From Austwickia sp. TVS 96-490-7B (GTDB taxonomy: Bacteria; Actinomycetota; Actinomycetes; Actinomycetales; Dermatophilaceae): DNA of 64,000 nucleotides. The stretch lies in the NCBI RefSeq assembly GCF_019331795.1, contig NZ_JAHPZL010000004.1, forward strand, positions 239,870 to 303,869, read 5' to 3'. Shown piece by piece: positions 48,884-57,687 of this stretch. The stretch's first letter is position 1, and every line of letters begins with the position of its first letter. The position numbers were made by a program, and so were the translations under genes. A model generated the notes under the pieces. That model worked only from the letters and a program-made list of their open reading frames with translations. It had not been told where the DNA came from and made no database searches.

Positions 48884-50332
48884 TCAGCCCATGGAAGACC
48901 GATACCCCCGGGCGAGGACCGGCCACGGATCCGCTGCCTCCAGCTGCGCCGACAACGACAACAGCAGCTCATCCGCACCCAACTCCGCCATCAGCATCAC
49001 CCCAAAAGGCAACTCCACCCCATCGACGACCTCCCGATGGATCGGCAACGACACCGCTGGACGTCCAGTCACATTCGCCACACTGGTGTACGGCGTGTAT
49101 CGAGTCTGCGCAGCGAAATCCGCCTCCGGATCAGCGTCATCACGCAACTCCCCCACCCACGGCGGCGGCCCAGCCACCGTCGGCATCACCACCACATCCA
49201 CACCAGCCCACGCCGCCGCAGTCTCCCGGGCAAGCAATTGCGCCTCATCCAGCGCCCGCGCATATTCCACCCCACTGACCACCCGGCCACGCTCCCGCAA
49301 CCACCGCGTCAACGGCACCAACAAGGGCTCGTCCGCCTCCGGCACCGAAATCGACGCCGCAGAGACCGACCAGATCGCCGCAAACGCCGCCCACCGGTGC
49401 GCAGGAAACGGACTCGGCACCTCAACCACCTGATGTCCCAGATCAGCAAGGACCCGCACCGCCCGCTCCACCGCCCGCAACGCCGCCGGATGCACCTCAG
49501 CGTCCGCGATGATCGGAGTCGTCAACACCCCCACCCGCAACGACCCCACCTCCCGGACACAACAATCCAGGTACGTCGTACGCGGCGCAGGAAACAATGA
49601 CACGTCACCCGGCCAGCCCGGCGACAACACATCCAACGCGACCGCCGTATCCCGCACCGTCCGCGTCAACACCCCCTCACTGGCCAGCCCCGGCCCGCTA
49701 ACCCCCCACGGCCCTGAACCGATGAGCCCCCGAGAGGGCTTCATCCCCACCAACCCACACGCCGCAGCCGGAATCCGAATGGAGCCACCCCCGTCACTAC
49801 CGTGCGCGATCGGCACCACACCCGCCGCGACCGCCGCTGCCGCACCACCCGAAGACCCACCGGCACCCCGACGCACATCCCACGGCGTACGCGCAGGAAC
49901 ACCCACATCAGGCTCGGTGTAACAGGGCAGACCAAACTCCGGAGTGCTGGTCTTCCCGACCATCACCGTCCCCGCCTGACGCAGCCGACGCACCACCCCA
50001 CTGTCAGCAGTCGCCACCCGACCCCGCCACGCCGCCGACCCCGCCACATGCGGCAAGCCCCGCACCGGACTCACATCCTTAATCGGACAAGGCACTCCCC
50101 ACAGCGGCGGCAGCACCTCAGGGTGGGCCGCCACCACCGCATCCGCACGTTCTGCCTGCTCCACAGCCATCTCCGCGGCGACACACGCGAACGCACCGAG
50201 ATCCTCCGTGGCAGCGATGGCCGCGAGCGTGGACTCCGCCACTTCCACAGCGCTCACCACACCGCGGCGGATACATGCCGCCACCTCCACAGCACTCAAT
50301 GCGGCCAGATCATTCGGGGTCAACGCGGACAT
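48884..50332 (-). CDS. Amidase (amidase signature family)
   Basis: 482 residues. Catalytic Lys in CPIKDVSPV (~residue 85), the Gly/Ser-rich signature RGAGGSSGGAAAAVAAG with both serines and GSDGGGSIRIPAAACGL (~160-190) complete the Ser-Ser-Lys triad, then MKPSRGLI. Full family length. Such enzymes hydrolyse amides, e.g. aryl- or acylamides; the substrate is not deducible. ATG 50332 is preferred for GAGG spacing, ATG 50341 is an alternative. It lies 48 bases downstream of the ABC permease on the same strand. Confidence 0.92.
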   Translation of the reverse strand: MSALTPNDLAALSAVEVAACIRRGVVSAVEVAESTLAAIAATEDLGAFACVAAEMAVEQAERADAVVAAHPEVLPPLWGVPCPIKDVSPVRGLPHVAGSAAWRGRVATADSGVVRRLRQAGTVMVGKTSTPEFGLPCYTEPDVGVPARTPWDVRRGAGGSSGGAAAAVAAGVVPIAHGSDGGGSIRIPAAACGLVGMKPSRGLIGSGPWGVSGPGLASEGVLTRTVRDTAVALDVLSPGWPGDVSLFPAPRTTYLDCCVREVGSLRVGVLTTPIIADAEVHPAALRAVERAVRVLADLGHQVVEVPSPFPAHRWAAFAAIWSVSAASISVPEADEPLLVPLTRWLRERGRVVSGVEYARALDEAQLLARETAAAWAGVDVVVMPTVAGPPPWVGELRDDADPEADFAAQTRYTPYTSVANVTGRPAVSLPIHREVVDGVELPFGVMLMAELGADELLLSLSAQLEAADPWPVLARGYRSSMG

Positions 50333-50380
50333 AGAGGGCATCCTCGCGCATCGGCCCGCCCCCGTACGGCGAGGTGCTCG

Positions 50381-52852
50381 CTACTGTTGGGCTCTCTTCA
50401 TCACCACAGGGTCATTACCTGACATCCAGACCACGAGCAAAGCCGCGATCACTGGCGCACAGGTGATGGCAACAGCCCCAGACAAGGGCGGGAAGATCAT
50501 CACAGTCGGGCGCATCGTGCACCACGCCACAAACACCCCGATCCCCATCCCCACGACACAGGACCACCCGATCACCACGGCAAACATCACCGATGTCATC
50601 GCCTTAGCCCTCCGCGGAGAGCATCCCACCGCTTGCAAGACACCTCGATTCCGGGCGTCTTGACGCTTCCACGCCATGACGACAAAGGCAGCAACCACAA
50701 AAGTCAATCCAGCAGCGCCCCACACCGACCACGTCGCCACGACACCAGCCGGAGCGAATGCGGCGTTACGGAAACTCTGATAAAAAAACGCCCGCAATTC
50801 CTGATCGGCTGGCAGCTCACGAAAAACCTCCCAGCCGGGTCGTGCTTCGAGCGCATAATTTTGCTGGGCTTCCACGTCGATCCACCCCCAGGACCGCGCC
50901 GCCGCCGGGCTGATGACAAACCCTGGATGAGTGCTTGACCGTTGCCGATAGGGGAAAGACTTGGTGCGAATCTGCGTCTTCTCCACGAATGTCGAAGTGA
51001 ACACTCCGACTCCCACAGTCTGCGCCCACCCCTCCCCTTTGGTGAGCGCTAGGCGGCCCTCGACAAAATCCTGTCGATCCTGCCCGGTGAGTTCACGACC
51101 GACGAGGTACGACGCCGATGCTTCATCGGCAATAGTCACTGCGTCATCCTCCACGGAGTGCAGTGTTTTCTCGCAGTCACTCTCAGCGGGGCGCTGCGCT
51201 GATCCGATGGGGAGGGCACGGCATAACACCTCCCGGCTGCCAGCACGAGCCACCTCCTGGCGGCCATCGACCATCACCATGCCGCGACGCCAGGTGGCTT
51301 TGACGCCCAGTCGCTCTTTTTCAGCGACGGTCAGCGGACGGGTCGTCGTGACGACGTTGTCATTCGTGTCGAGGGGAGAGACATGATAGAACGCCACACC
51401 GAGGCGCAAACCGTAGGACATCACATGAATAAACACTGCGGCAGCGACCACCGTCATAAAGGCTGCGACGATGCCGTTGTTGCGCGGCCCAGAATGCACC
51501 AGTGCACGGATCGGCACCTCGACGGTCACGGGCACCCGATCTCGCATTGACGGGCGCACCCATCGGGCCAGGAGCGGCAGCCGATACAGCACCCACGGCA
51601 CCAACTTCAACGCGCCGACACCGATGAGAATGACCCCGGCCAAGATCAGAGGTTGCCCATTCGGATCACTGGAGGCCCACCACGCACAGGCCACACCGCA
51701 GATCATGGTCACTGCGAAGATGGTGACCGATGCGGTGGAGCGCATTCCTTGGCGGGGACGCCGTTGAACATGATCGACGAAAAATCGCCGGCATTGAAGC
51801 CAGGAGGCAATAGCAACGACAAGAAGGACCATGCCGAACACTGCGCGCTGTTCTTGCGAAAGATCTCCCCCCGCCCCCCAGATTTGATGATTGCGATCTG
51901 CCATCACCCGGATGGCCAGGTCACCGACTGGCGCTGTCAGCGCGTAGGCGCTTCCGAGGCCGGCTATAGCGCCAAGGATGAGTGGAGACATCGCCGAGAT
52001 AATCATCACCCGCCGAGATACACCCACACGATGCAAGCATCCATAATCACGTTCCTGATCTTTCAATAAAATTGAATTAAATCCTAACAGAATCGCCACA
52101 AGCATCGTCATAAATGCAGCCAAGAGAGCCACAGACCGACCGATATCCATGCCGTGTTGCTCTATTCGGTAGCTGATTTCAGGATCTGACTGCACCCGAT
52201 AGGTTGCCTGATGCGACATTAAAAAAGCAGCCGATGGGGATTTCATAGTGAGATAGGAGTAGCGAATCGGGATATCAGTCAGCCGAGGGATTGCCGCCAC
52301 CGGGGCGATCCATCCCAGCCGGGTCGTATCTTGCGGATCAACATAGAGTGCACTGACCCGGAACACACTGTCTTTCACCTGCACCTCGTCACCGATCCCA
52401 GCACCGATACGGCGCGCTAACGCCTCACTCAGGCCGAGGGATTCTGCACCAGCGGCAAAAGATCCAGATTTCACGACGGTGACAGCCGCCAACTGCGGGT
52501 TGCCTGCATCAAAGATCCGCCCGGCGGCTGCGACCGTGTCACCGCCACGCCGTACACCAAGGGAGTCGACATATCCCAGAGTTGCGTAGGGGCCTAGCTC
52601 AGCCTTGTCAGATTCACTCAGCGGCTGGCCCTCTCTCGTGTCAATCACACCGACGTACGAACCGTAGGCACGATCGGCAAGTTCGCTCCTCGTCAGCGTG
52701 CTGGCCTGGTCTACTCGGGCGAGAACTCCGACCGCGAGGAGACTCACTAGGCAACCGAGAAAGGCTAGCGCCGTCACACGAATCGACCGGCGAACTTGAG
52801 CCATGATCAGCATCATCGCCACCCCTAGCGATGATTTTTTGGTGACATTCAT
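50381..52852 (-). CDS. FtsX-like ABC exporter permease
   Basis: 823 residues, with about ten membrane segments: one near the N-terminus (VTALAFLGCLVSLLAVGV), a large external loop (~45-230), a block of three, another group in the middle, an external loop (~490-690) and a last block with LQAVGCSPRRAKAMTSVMF. This two-FtsX-module layout fits MacB/BceB-like exporters, which move lipoproteins, peptides or drugs or sense peptide antibiotics. ATG overlaps the ATPase stop (ATGA). No two-component system lies beside it, so peptide sensing is unsupported. Confidence 0.88.
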   Translation of the reverse strand: MNVTKKSSLGVAMMLIMAQVRRSIRVTALAFLGCLVSLLAVGVLARVDQASTLTRSELADRAYGSYVGVIDTREGQPLSESDKAELGPYATLGYVDSLGVRRGGDTVAAAGRIFDAGNPQLAAVTVVKSGSFAAGAESLGLSEALARRIGAGIGDEVQVKDSVFRVSALYVDPQDTTRLGWIAPVAAIPRLTDIPIRYSYLTMKSPSAAFLMSHQATYRVQSDPEISYRIEQHGMDIGRSVALLAAFMTMLVAILLGFNSILLKDQERDYGCLHRVGVSRRVMIISAMSPLILGAIAGLGSAYALTAPVGDLAIRVMADRNHQIWGAGGDLSQEQRAVFGMVLLVVAIASWLQCRRFFVDHVQRRPRQGMRSTASVTIFAVTMICGVACAWWASSDPNGQPLILAGVILIGVGALKLVPWVLYRLPLLARWVRPSMRDRVPVTVEVPIRALVHSGPRNNGIVAAFMTVVAAAVFIHVMSYGLRLGVAFYHVSPLDTNDNVVTTTRPLTVAEKERLGVKATWRRGMVMVDGRQEVARAGSREVLCRALPIGSAQRPAESDCEKTLHSVEDDAVTIADEASASYLVGRELTGQDRQDFVEGRLALTKGEGWAQTVGVGVFTSTFVEKTQIRTKSFPYRQRSSTHPGFVISPAAARSWGWIDVEAQQNYALEARPGWEVFRELPADQELRAFFYQSFRNAAFAPAGVVATWSVWGAAGLTFVVAAFVVMAWKRQDARNRGVLQAVGCSPRRAKAMTSVMFAVVIGWSCVVGMGIGVFVAWCTMRPTVMIFPPLSGAVAITCAPVIAALLVVWMSGNDPVVMKRAQQ

Positions 52853-53574
52853 GCTTTCACCGCGCGCCCATCCGTCGATGCTGCCACCGGCCGGCAATGC
52901 TCCCCACCCGTTGCCGGCTGATGCTGTTGCACATCGAGAATGTGATCACACCGTTGAGCGATGTCAAGGTCATGCGTGGCAATGACACAACACAGCCCTT
53001 GCTGGGCAGATCGCTCAAGCAGCAAATCAATGACATGTTGGCTGTTGTGCACATCAAGGGAACCAGTGGGCTCGTCAGCGAGCACCATGACAGTGTCACC
53101 CACGAGAGCTCGCGCCACAGCCACCCGCTGCTGCTCGCCGCCGGACAAATTTTCGGGGAAAGACGAAGCTAAACTATCCATGCCGACATGCTGCAACGCG
53201 TCATGCGCACGGCGTCGCGCCTTGTGTCGACGTTCGCCAGTCAACTGGAGCGGGAGAGCGACATTATCGAGCGCACTCAAATAGCTGACTAGATTCCATT
53301 CTTGAAAGATGAACCCAATCCGCTGCGAGCGAAGTTTTGATTGTTGGGCAAGAGATAACCCCGATATCTCTTTACCTTCGATTAACACCCTGCCCGCAGT
53401 AGGGACAATGAGCCCTCCTAAGATGTTGAGGATTGTCGATTTGCCGCAACCTGACACTCCAGTCAAAGCGAGACTTCCCCCTGAAGGAACTGAAAAGCTC
53501 ACATCTTCGAAGATGGTCCGCCAGTGATCACCGTCGGGAAACGCCATCGTTAAATTTTCAGCTTGGAGCAGCAT
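52849..53574 (-). CDS. ABC exporter ATPase (MacB/LolD-type)
   Basis: 241 residues. Walker A TGVSGCGKSTILNIL (~45), Q-loop FQEWNLV, signature LSGGEQQRVAVARAL (~145), Walker B MVLADEPTGSLD and H-loop ATHDL are intact. It belongs with the FtsX-like permease and shares a 4-base overlap. ATG 53574 has GGGGAGAAG upstream; the longer frame reads into the hairpin leader. The leader contains a 14-bp inverted repeat and a 17-codon mini-ORF, described separately. Confidence 0.93.
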   Translation of the reverse strand: MLLQAENLTMAFPDGDHWRTIFEDVSFSVPSGGSLALTGVSGCGKSTILNILGGLIVPTAGRVLIEGKEISGLSLAQQSKLRSQRIGFIFQEWNLVSYLSALDNVALPLQLTGERRHKARRRAHDALQHVGMDSLASSFPENLSGGEQQRVAVARALVGDTVMVLADEPTGSLDVHNSQHVIDLLLERSAQQGLCCVIATHDLDIAQRCDHILDVQQHQPATGGEHCRPVAASTDGRAVKA

Positions 53575-53600
53575 CCGACTTCTCCCCACAGAAGTAACCA

Positions 53601-53640
53601 ATGCATGTGGGGGCACCACTGAGTGCGCCCCCACATGCAT
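53601..53640. promoter_or_regulatory. Leader hairpin upstream of the ABC exporter ATPase
   Basis: Perfect 14-bp inverted repeat ATGCATGTGGGGGC / GCCCCCACATGCAT with a 12-nt loop, 27 bases before the ATPase ATG on the minus strand. A strong stem in the 5' UTR suggests attenuation or translational control. Upstream on the same strand (53649-53702) a mini-ORF reads MMRTADMWKKCEKATSR and stops 8 bases before the hairpin; it has no clear ribosome-binding site. Confidence 0.65.
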
Positions 53641-53974
53641 ACATCATCTCAACGGCTCGTGGCCTTCTCGCACTTCTTCCACATGTCAGCAGTGCGCATC
53701 ATCGCATTTTCGATAAGACAAAAGACCTGAACAGATAATGCGCACCGCTATCGCTAATGGGTAGTACCCTAACTAGCGGCAAGCTAAAATCAAGCATGCA
53801 CCGACTCAAACTAGCGCATCTTGCATAAAAATTTACCTTAAGCAGATATTTTCGCCTGACCTTGACGCACTGAGTGTGTGATTCACAATAGATTGACCCT
53901 CTTTGCGAAAATCCGAAAACTTGCAGGTGATCGCAGGTCGCAGGCTCATCCAGCGGGCGCCGCCCCGCACACCA
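53641..53974. other. AT-rich region upstream of the exporter
   Basis: 334 bases between the leader hairpin and array B, AT-rich in the part 53700-53900 and including the mini-ORF at 53649-53702. Promoter for the leftward exporter operon is expected here. Rightward and leftward open frames are unconvincing. Confidence 0.5.
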
Positions 53975-54294
53975 CGCCCACGGGCGACATTCCCGACATC
54001 CCAACCCGCCCACGGGCGACATTTCCCCACAAAACCCCAGGACACCTCTCACCAAACCCGCCCACGGGCGACTTTTCGGCGTAAAACCCCAGGACACCTC
54101 TCACCAAACCCGCCCACGGGCGCACTCCGCACCACCCCACCTGCAGGTTCACCCCACTAAACCCGCCCACGGGCGACTTTCCCGACATCCCAACCCGCCC
54201 ACGGGCGACTGTTCGGCGTAAAACCCCAGGACACCTCTCACCAAACCCGCCCACGGGCGACATCGGGGGAACGAAAAGACGCCCATGGGCGGGT
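53975..54294. repeat. Repeat array B: seven phased copies of CGCCCACGGGCGAC plus an inverted relic
   Basis: Cores start at 53975, 54007, 54059, 54111, 54164, 54196 and 54248: spacings 32, 52, 52, 53, 32, 52 bp. Copy 4 has GGGCGCAC instead of GGGCGAC. A degenerate CGCCCATGGGCGGG lies at 54281-54294. Three of the 52-bp spacers contain AAAACCCCAGGACACCTCTC and the two 32-bp spacers CCCGACATCCCAAC. Same family as array A (16640-16800). Frames across it, such as 53946-54431 minus, are translated repeats and not credible genes. Confidence 0.92.
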
Positions 54295-54947
54295 GGGGGG
54301 GTGGAGCGTCGCGTCACGAGCATGGCGTCTCCAGCATCGCGCCGTTCCATGACGAAGCGACGCCGCCCCAGGGTGGTGAGCGGGGCGGCGTCGCCGTCGG
54401 CGTCGGCGTGGGGGTCCGACGCTGGTGCCACCAGTGGCAGCCCACCACTGGCAACCAGGGCCCCTCAGCGGGGGACGGTCAGGAGAGTGGTTGGCTCAAC
54501 GGCTGGTGTGCCTGGCATGGCACGTTCGTACGACGCCACACGTTCGGACGACGCCACACGTTCGGACGACGGTGCAGCTCCGCTCTCGGCCTCGGGTTCG
54601 TACGACGGCGCAGGTCGGTACAACGGCGTAGCTGCGTGTCCCACCACGGGCGCGGATCCCACCACTGGCGCGAATCTCACTGCAGAGGCGCATGTCACGG
54701 TGGATGTGTGTGGCGCCGCATAGAACGGAGCTGCGGATGGCTCGGCGCTGAACTGACATGTGTTCCCCCTCAACGATGTGTCAGCGGTGCGGTCGTCCCC
54801 GTGGTGCTGGTGGGTGTCGTTGATGCCTGTCATCCACGGTAAACACCACATGTTCATTAGGTCAACTAATGACCTAGGCTAAATTTTCCTGCGGATTCAG
54901 GCACCCCCGGGGCGCATCGGCGTATCCCCCGTGGCTAGTGTCGGGTC
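54295..54947. other. Region between array B and the aldo/keto reductase
   Basis: 653 bases. Open frames exist on both strands. The best is 54496-54759 minus (87 codons, GAGGGGG eight bases before ATG) with a Cys-rich, repeated CGVVRT C-terminus; 54465-54857 minus and 54301-54723 plus compete. A repeat with CGTTCGGACGACGCCACA, twice at about 54539-54575, lies in this region. I cannot tell which, if any, is a gene. Confidence 0.3.
54858..54876. promoter_or_regulatory. TAGGTCA-N5-TGACCTA dyad upstream of the aldo/keto reductase
   Basis: Perfect 7-bp inverted repeat TAGGTCA-ACTAA-TGACCTA, with an overlapping ATTAG-GTCAA-CTAAT dyad, 72-90 bases upstream of the reductase ATG. TTAGGT/ACCTA halves recall iron-type IdeR boxes, but the spacing is two bases larger than the 19-bp consensus, so the regulator is uncertain. 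Confidence 0.5.
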
Positions 54948-55955
54948 ATGGAGCATCGTCATCTTGGCAACAGCGGATTGAAGACCAGCGAGATCATCTA
55001 TGGCAACTGGCTGACCCACGGGTCCCAGATTGAGGCCGACGCAGCCACCGCCTGCGTCCGCGCCGCACTCGACGCGGGAATTTCGACGTTCGACACCGCC
55101 GACGTCTATGCCAACACCGCCGCTGAGACTGTGCTCGGCGCAGCTCTGGCGGGCGAGCGTCGTGAGTCGTTGGAGATCCTCACGAAGGTGTATTGGCCCA
55201 CTGGTCCGGCGGGTCACAACGATTGCGGTCTGTCGCGTAAGCACATCATGGAGTCGATTAACGGCTCGCTGCGTCGCCTGCAGACTGATTACGTCGACGT
55301 GTATCAGGCGCACCGGTTTGACACCGAGACGCCGTTGGAGGAGACGATGCAGGCGTTCGCCGATGTCGTCCGTTCTGGCAAGGCGTTGTATATCGGGGTT
55401 AGTGAGTGGACGGCCGATCAGATTCGTCAGGGCCAGGAGTTGGCACGTCAGCTGGGGTTCCAGTTGATCTCCAACCAGCCGCAGTATTCGATGTTGTGGC
55501 GGGTCATCGACGATGAGGTGGTGCCGACGAGTCGCGAGTTGGGTGTGTCGCAGATCGTGTGGTCGCCGATGGCTCAGGGCGTTTTGACTGGTAAATACGT
55601 GCCCGGTCAGTCTGCGCCGGAGGGCAGCCGGGCGACACATCCGCAGACCAAGGACATGATTTCGCGGTGGATGGAGGATGACATCCTGACCGCCGTGCAG
55701 CGGTTGCATCCGGTGGCGGAGGCTGCGGGTCTCTCGATGGCTACCCTCGCGGTCGCGTGGGTGCTGCAGAACGACAATGTGGCCGGTGCGATTGTGGGTG
55801 CGTCGCGGCCGGAGCAGTTGGCGGACAGTGTGGCGGCGACCGGCGTACGTCTTGATGAGGCGACGATGGCGGCGGTGGATGAGGCTCTGGGTGCTGTCGT
55901 GGTGCGGGATCCGGGGATGACTGCGCAGCTGGCACCGAAGACGCGGCCTTGCTGA
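54948..55955 (+). CDS. Aldo/keto reductase (Kv-beta / YghZ-like)
   Basis: 335 residues, TIM-barrel NADPH oxidoreductase. Catalytic tetrad visible: TFDTADVYANTAAE (Asp, Tyr; ~50), ILTKVYW (Lys) and VYQAHRFD (His), with SEWTADQI and the C-terminal NADPH loop GAIVGASRPEQLADSV. The opening MEHRHLGNSGLKTSEI is typical. It reduces aldehydes or ketones; substrate unknown. The ATG has no clear ribosome-binding site. A dyad lies upstream (54858-54876). The region between 54295 and the start holds no firm gene. Confidence 0.9.
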   Translation: MEHRHLGNSGLKTSEIIYGNWLTHGSQIEADAATACVRAALDAGISTFDTADVYANTAAETVLGAALAGERRESLEILTKVYWPTGPAGHNDCGLSRKHIMESINGSLRRLQTDYVDVYQAHRFDTETPLEETMQAFADVVRSGKALYIGVSEWTADQIRQGQELARQLGFQLISNQPQYSMLWRVIDDEVVPTSRELGVSQIVWSPMAQGVLTGKYVPGQSAPEGSRATHPQTKDMISRWMEDDILTAVQRLHPVAEAAGLSMATLAVAWVLQNDNVAGAIVGASRPEQLADSVAATGVRLDEATMAAVDEALGAVVVRDPGMTAQLAPKTRPC

Positions 55956-56067
55956 CAGGCTGATCCGATGGTGCGTTGAGGTCTGAGGATCACGCGCGTC
56001 TCTAACCGGTCGGTGGACCACCCCCGTAGGTTACGGTGGCGTAGGTGACCGATGGATCAGGAGCGCC

Positions 56068-57687
56068 GTGTCCATGGAGTTCATGACCAGCACCGAACGG
56101 ATTTTCCTGCGCCTAGAGCGGCCAGGATTTCCCATCGACGTGGTCGGTGTCGCGGTGCTCGCTCCGCCCTTCGAAGCTGAGCCCGGCGCAGCTCAGCCCT
56201 GCGCAGCCCCGCAGGGTGGAGACGGGCAGCGTGACACGGACCAGTCGCATCGACCGGACACCTTCGAGGTGGTACGGCGAACGTTGGCGCGCACTGTCGC
56301 GCAGACGCCGTACCTGCGCCGTCGGGTCTCCCCTGCGCCGCTCGGCATTGGTGAGGACCGCTGGGTCAGCGTCGCTGAGGTCGATCTCGACGAGCATGTA
56401 CGTCGGGTCAGCTGTCCCGCTCCCGGGGATACCCGTGCCTTGTTGGATCTGATGCTGGATCTGACTGCGCATCCGTTGGATCGGCGTCGTCCGTTGTGGG
56501 AAGCCTGGTATGTCGAGGGGCTCCAGGATCACCGGGACGCTCTCATCCTGCGTGGGCATCACGCGCTCACTGATGGGCTGGGCTTCATGCAACTCCACCA
56601 GGCGATCTTCAGTGACGCTCCCACCTCGCCTGATGTCGCCATGGAACCCGCGACATCGCACCGGCAACCCGATGCGTCGATGCCCGAGGTGGAGCCGGGA
56701 CTGCTATTCCGGGCGTTGGCGGAAGTCCCTGAGCGGCTGTTGATTTCTACGATTGTCGGCTCGCGCGTGGCCCGCGCTGTCGTCCGGGAGGCCCCAGAAG
56801 CGGCAGGTCGGCTCGTGCGGGGTGCTGCGCGGGTGATGGCTGGCGCTGCGCAGGAGCGATCGCTGGATGCGTTGCCGAGGTTGCCTCGGCTGCCCCGGTT
56901 TATCCCGTCGTGGACATCTCATCCGCCGGTGACTCGGTTTAACCGGCATGTCAGCGACCCTCGCAAGTCGATGGCGGTGGCGACATTCCCGATGGCTCAG
57001 GTGCAGGCCGCTCGGTGTGCCCATCCCGGAGCGACAGTGAATGACGTGGTCTTAGCGTTGGTCGCTGGCGCCTTGCGCACCGAGTTGGCTCGGCATGGGG
57101 AGCTTCCCGATGAGCCGTTGGTCACGACATGTCCGGTGAATGTGCGAGCCAAACCCGGCCGAGAGAGCAGCGGCGTTGAGGGCAATACGTTCACCGCGAT
57201 ATGGGTGGAGGTGCCGGTGCATCTGCCAGACCCTGGGGATCGGCTGGCAGCGGTCCATGCCGGGTCGACGCGCGCGAAGGGCCAGCTGGGGCGGTCACGG
57301 GCGTCCTGGGATCTCCTGTCTGACGTGGGTGACTTATTTGTGCCAGGGGTGGTGTCAGCGGCGATGGAGTTTGCTGGCTCGCGTGCGTTTCAGGTGTTTC
57401 CACCGACGCAGAATCTGTCAGTGTCGACGATGCCAGGGCCGCGGACACCGCTCTACCTCGGGGAGCGGAAGGTGGAGAATTTGTATGCCCGGACGGTCAT
57501 TTGCCCGCCGATTCACCTGTTTATCCACGCCATCACGTACGCCGACGCGGTGGAGATGGGGGTGCTCTCTGTCGCTGAGATCCTTCCGGACCCCGAGGTG
57601 GTGACGGCCGGGCTACGGCGCGAGTTGGACGCTCTGGTCGCTCTCAGCGCCGTACCGCCCGAACCGTCAAGGGTCACTTCTGTTTGA
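56068..57687 (+). CDS. Wax ester synthase / diacylglycerol acyltransferase (WS/DGAT)
   Basis: 539 residues. Condensing motif HHALTDG in RGHHALTDGLGFMQL (~residue 167), plus PLDRRRPLWEAWYVEGL and the later NDVVLALVAGALR, and TVNDVVL in the C-terminal half, match actinobacterial WS/DGAT. It makes triacylglycerol or wax esters from acyl-CoA at membranes or lipid bodies. GTG 56068 has CAGGAG upstream. Its end overlaps the convergent lipoprotein gene by 14 bases (57674-57687). Length is normal (about 460-550). Confidence 0.9.
   Translation: MSMEFMTSTERIFLRLERPGFPIDVVGVAVLAPPFEAEPGAAQPCAAPQGGDGQRDTDQSHRPDTFEVVRRTLARTVAQTPYLRRRVSPAPLGIGEDRWVSVAEVDLDEHVRRVSCPAPGDTRALLDLMLDLTAHPLDRRRPLWEAWYVEGLQDHRDALILRGHHALTDGLGFMQLHQAIFSDAPTSPDVAMEPATSHRQPDASMPEVEPGLLFRALAEVPERLLISTIVGSRVARAVVREAPEAAGRLVRGAARVMAGAAQERSLDALPRLPRLPRFIPSWTSHPPVTRFNRHVSDPRKSMAVATFPMAQVQAARCAHPGATVNDVVLALVAGALRTELARHGELPDEPLVTTCPVNVRAKPGRESSGVEGNTFTAIWVEVPVHLPDPGDRLAAVHAGSTRAKGQLGRSRASWDLLSDVGDLFVPGVVSAAMEFAGSRAFQVFPPTQNLSVSTMPGPRTPLYLGERKVENLYARTVICPPIHLFIHAITYADAVEMGVLSVAEILPDPEVVTAGLRRELDALVALSAVPPEPSRVTSV

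Noticed and set aside
48515-49600. Rightward 361-codon frame over the amidase start region
   Set aside because: Mostly Arg/His/Pro-rich and antisense to a full amidase; only its first part lies in intergenic DNA.
53946-54431. Leftward 161-codon frame through array B
   Set aside because: It is a translation of the repeats (SPVGGFGERCPGVL-type), and the pattern depends on the DNA repeat period, not on protein constraint.
54301-54857. Competing frames on both strands between array B and the aldo/keto reductase
   Set aside because: None has a consistent domain or clear support; only noted as a region.
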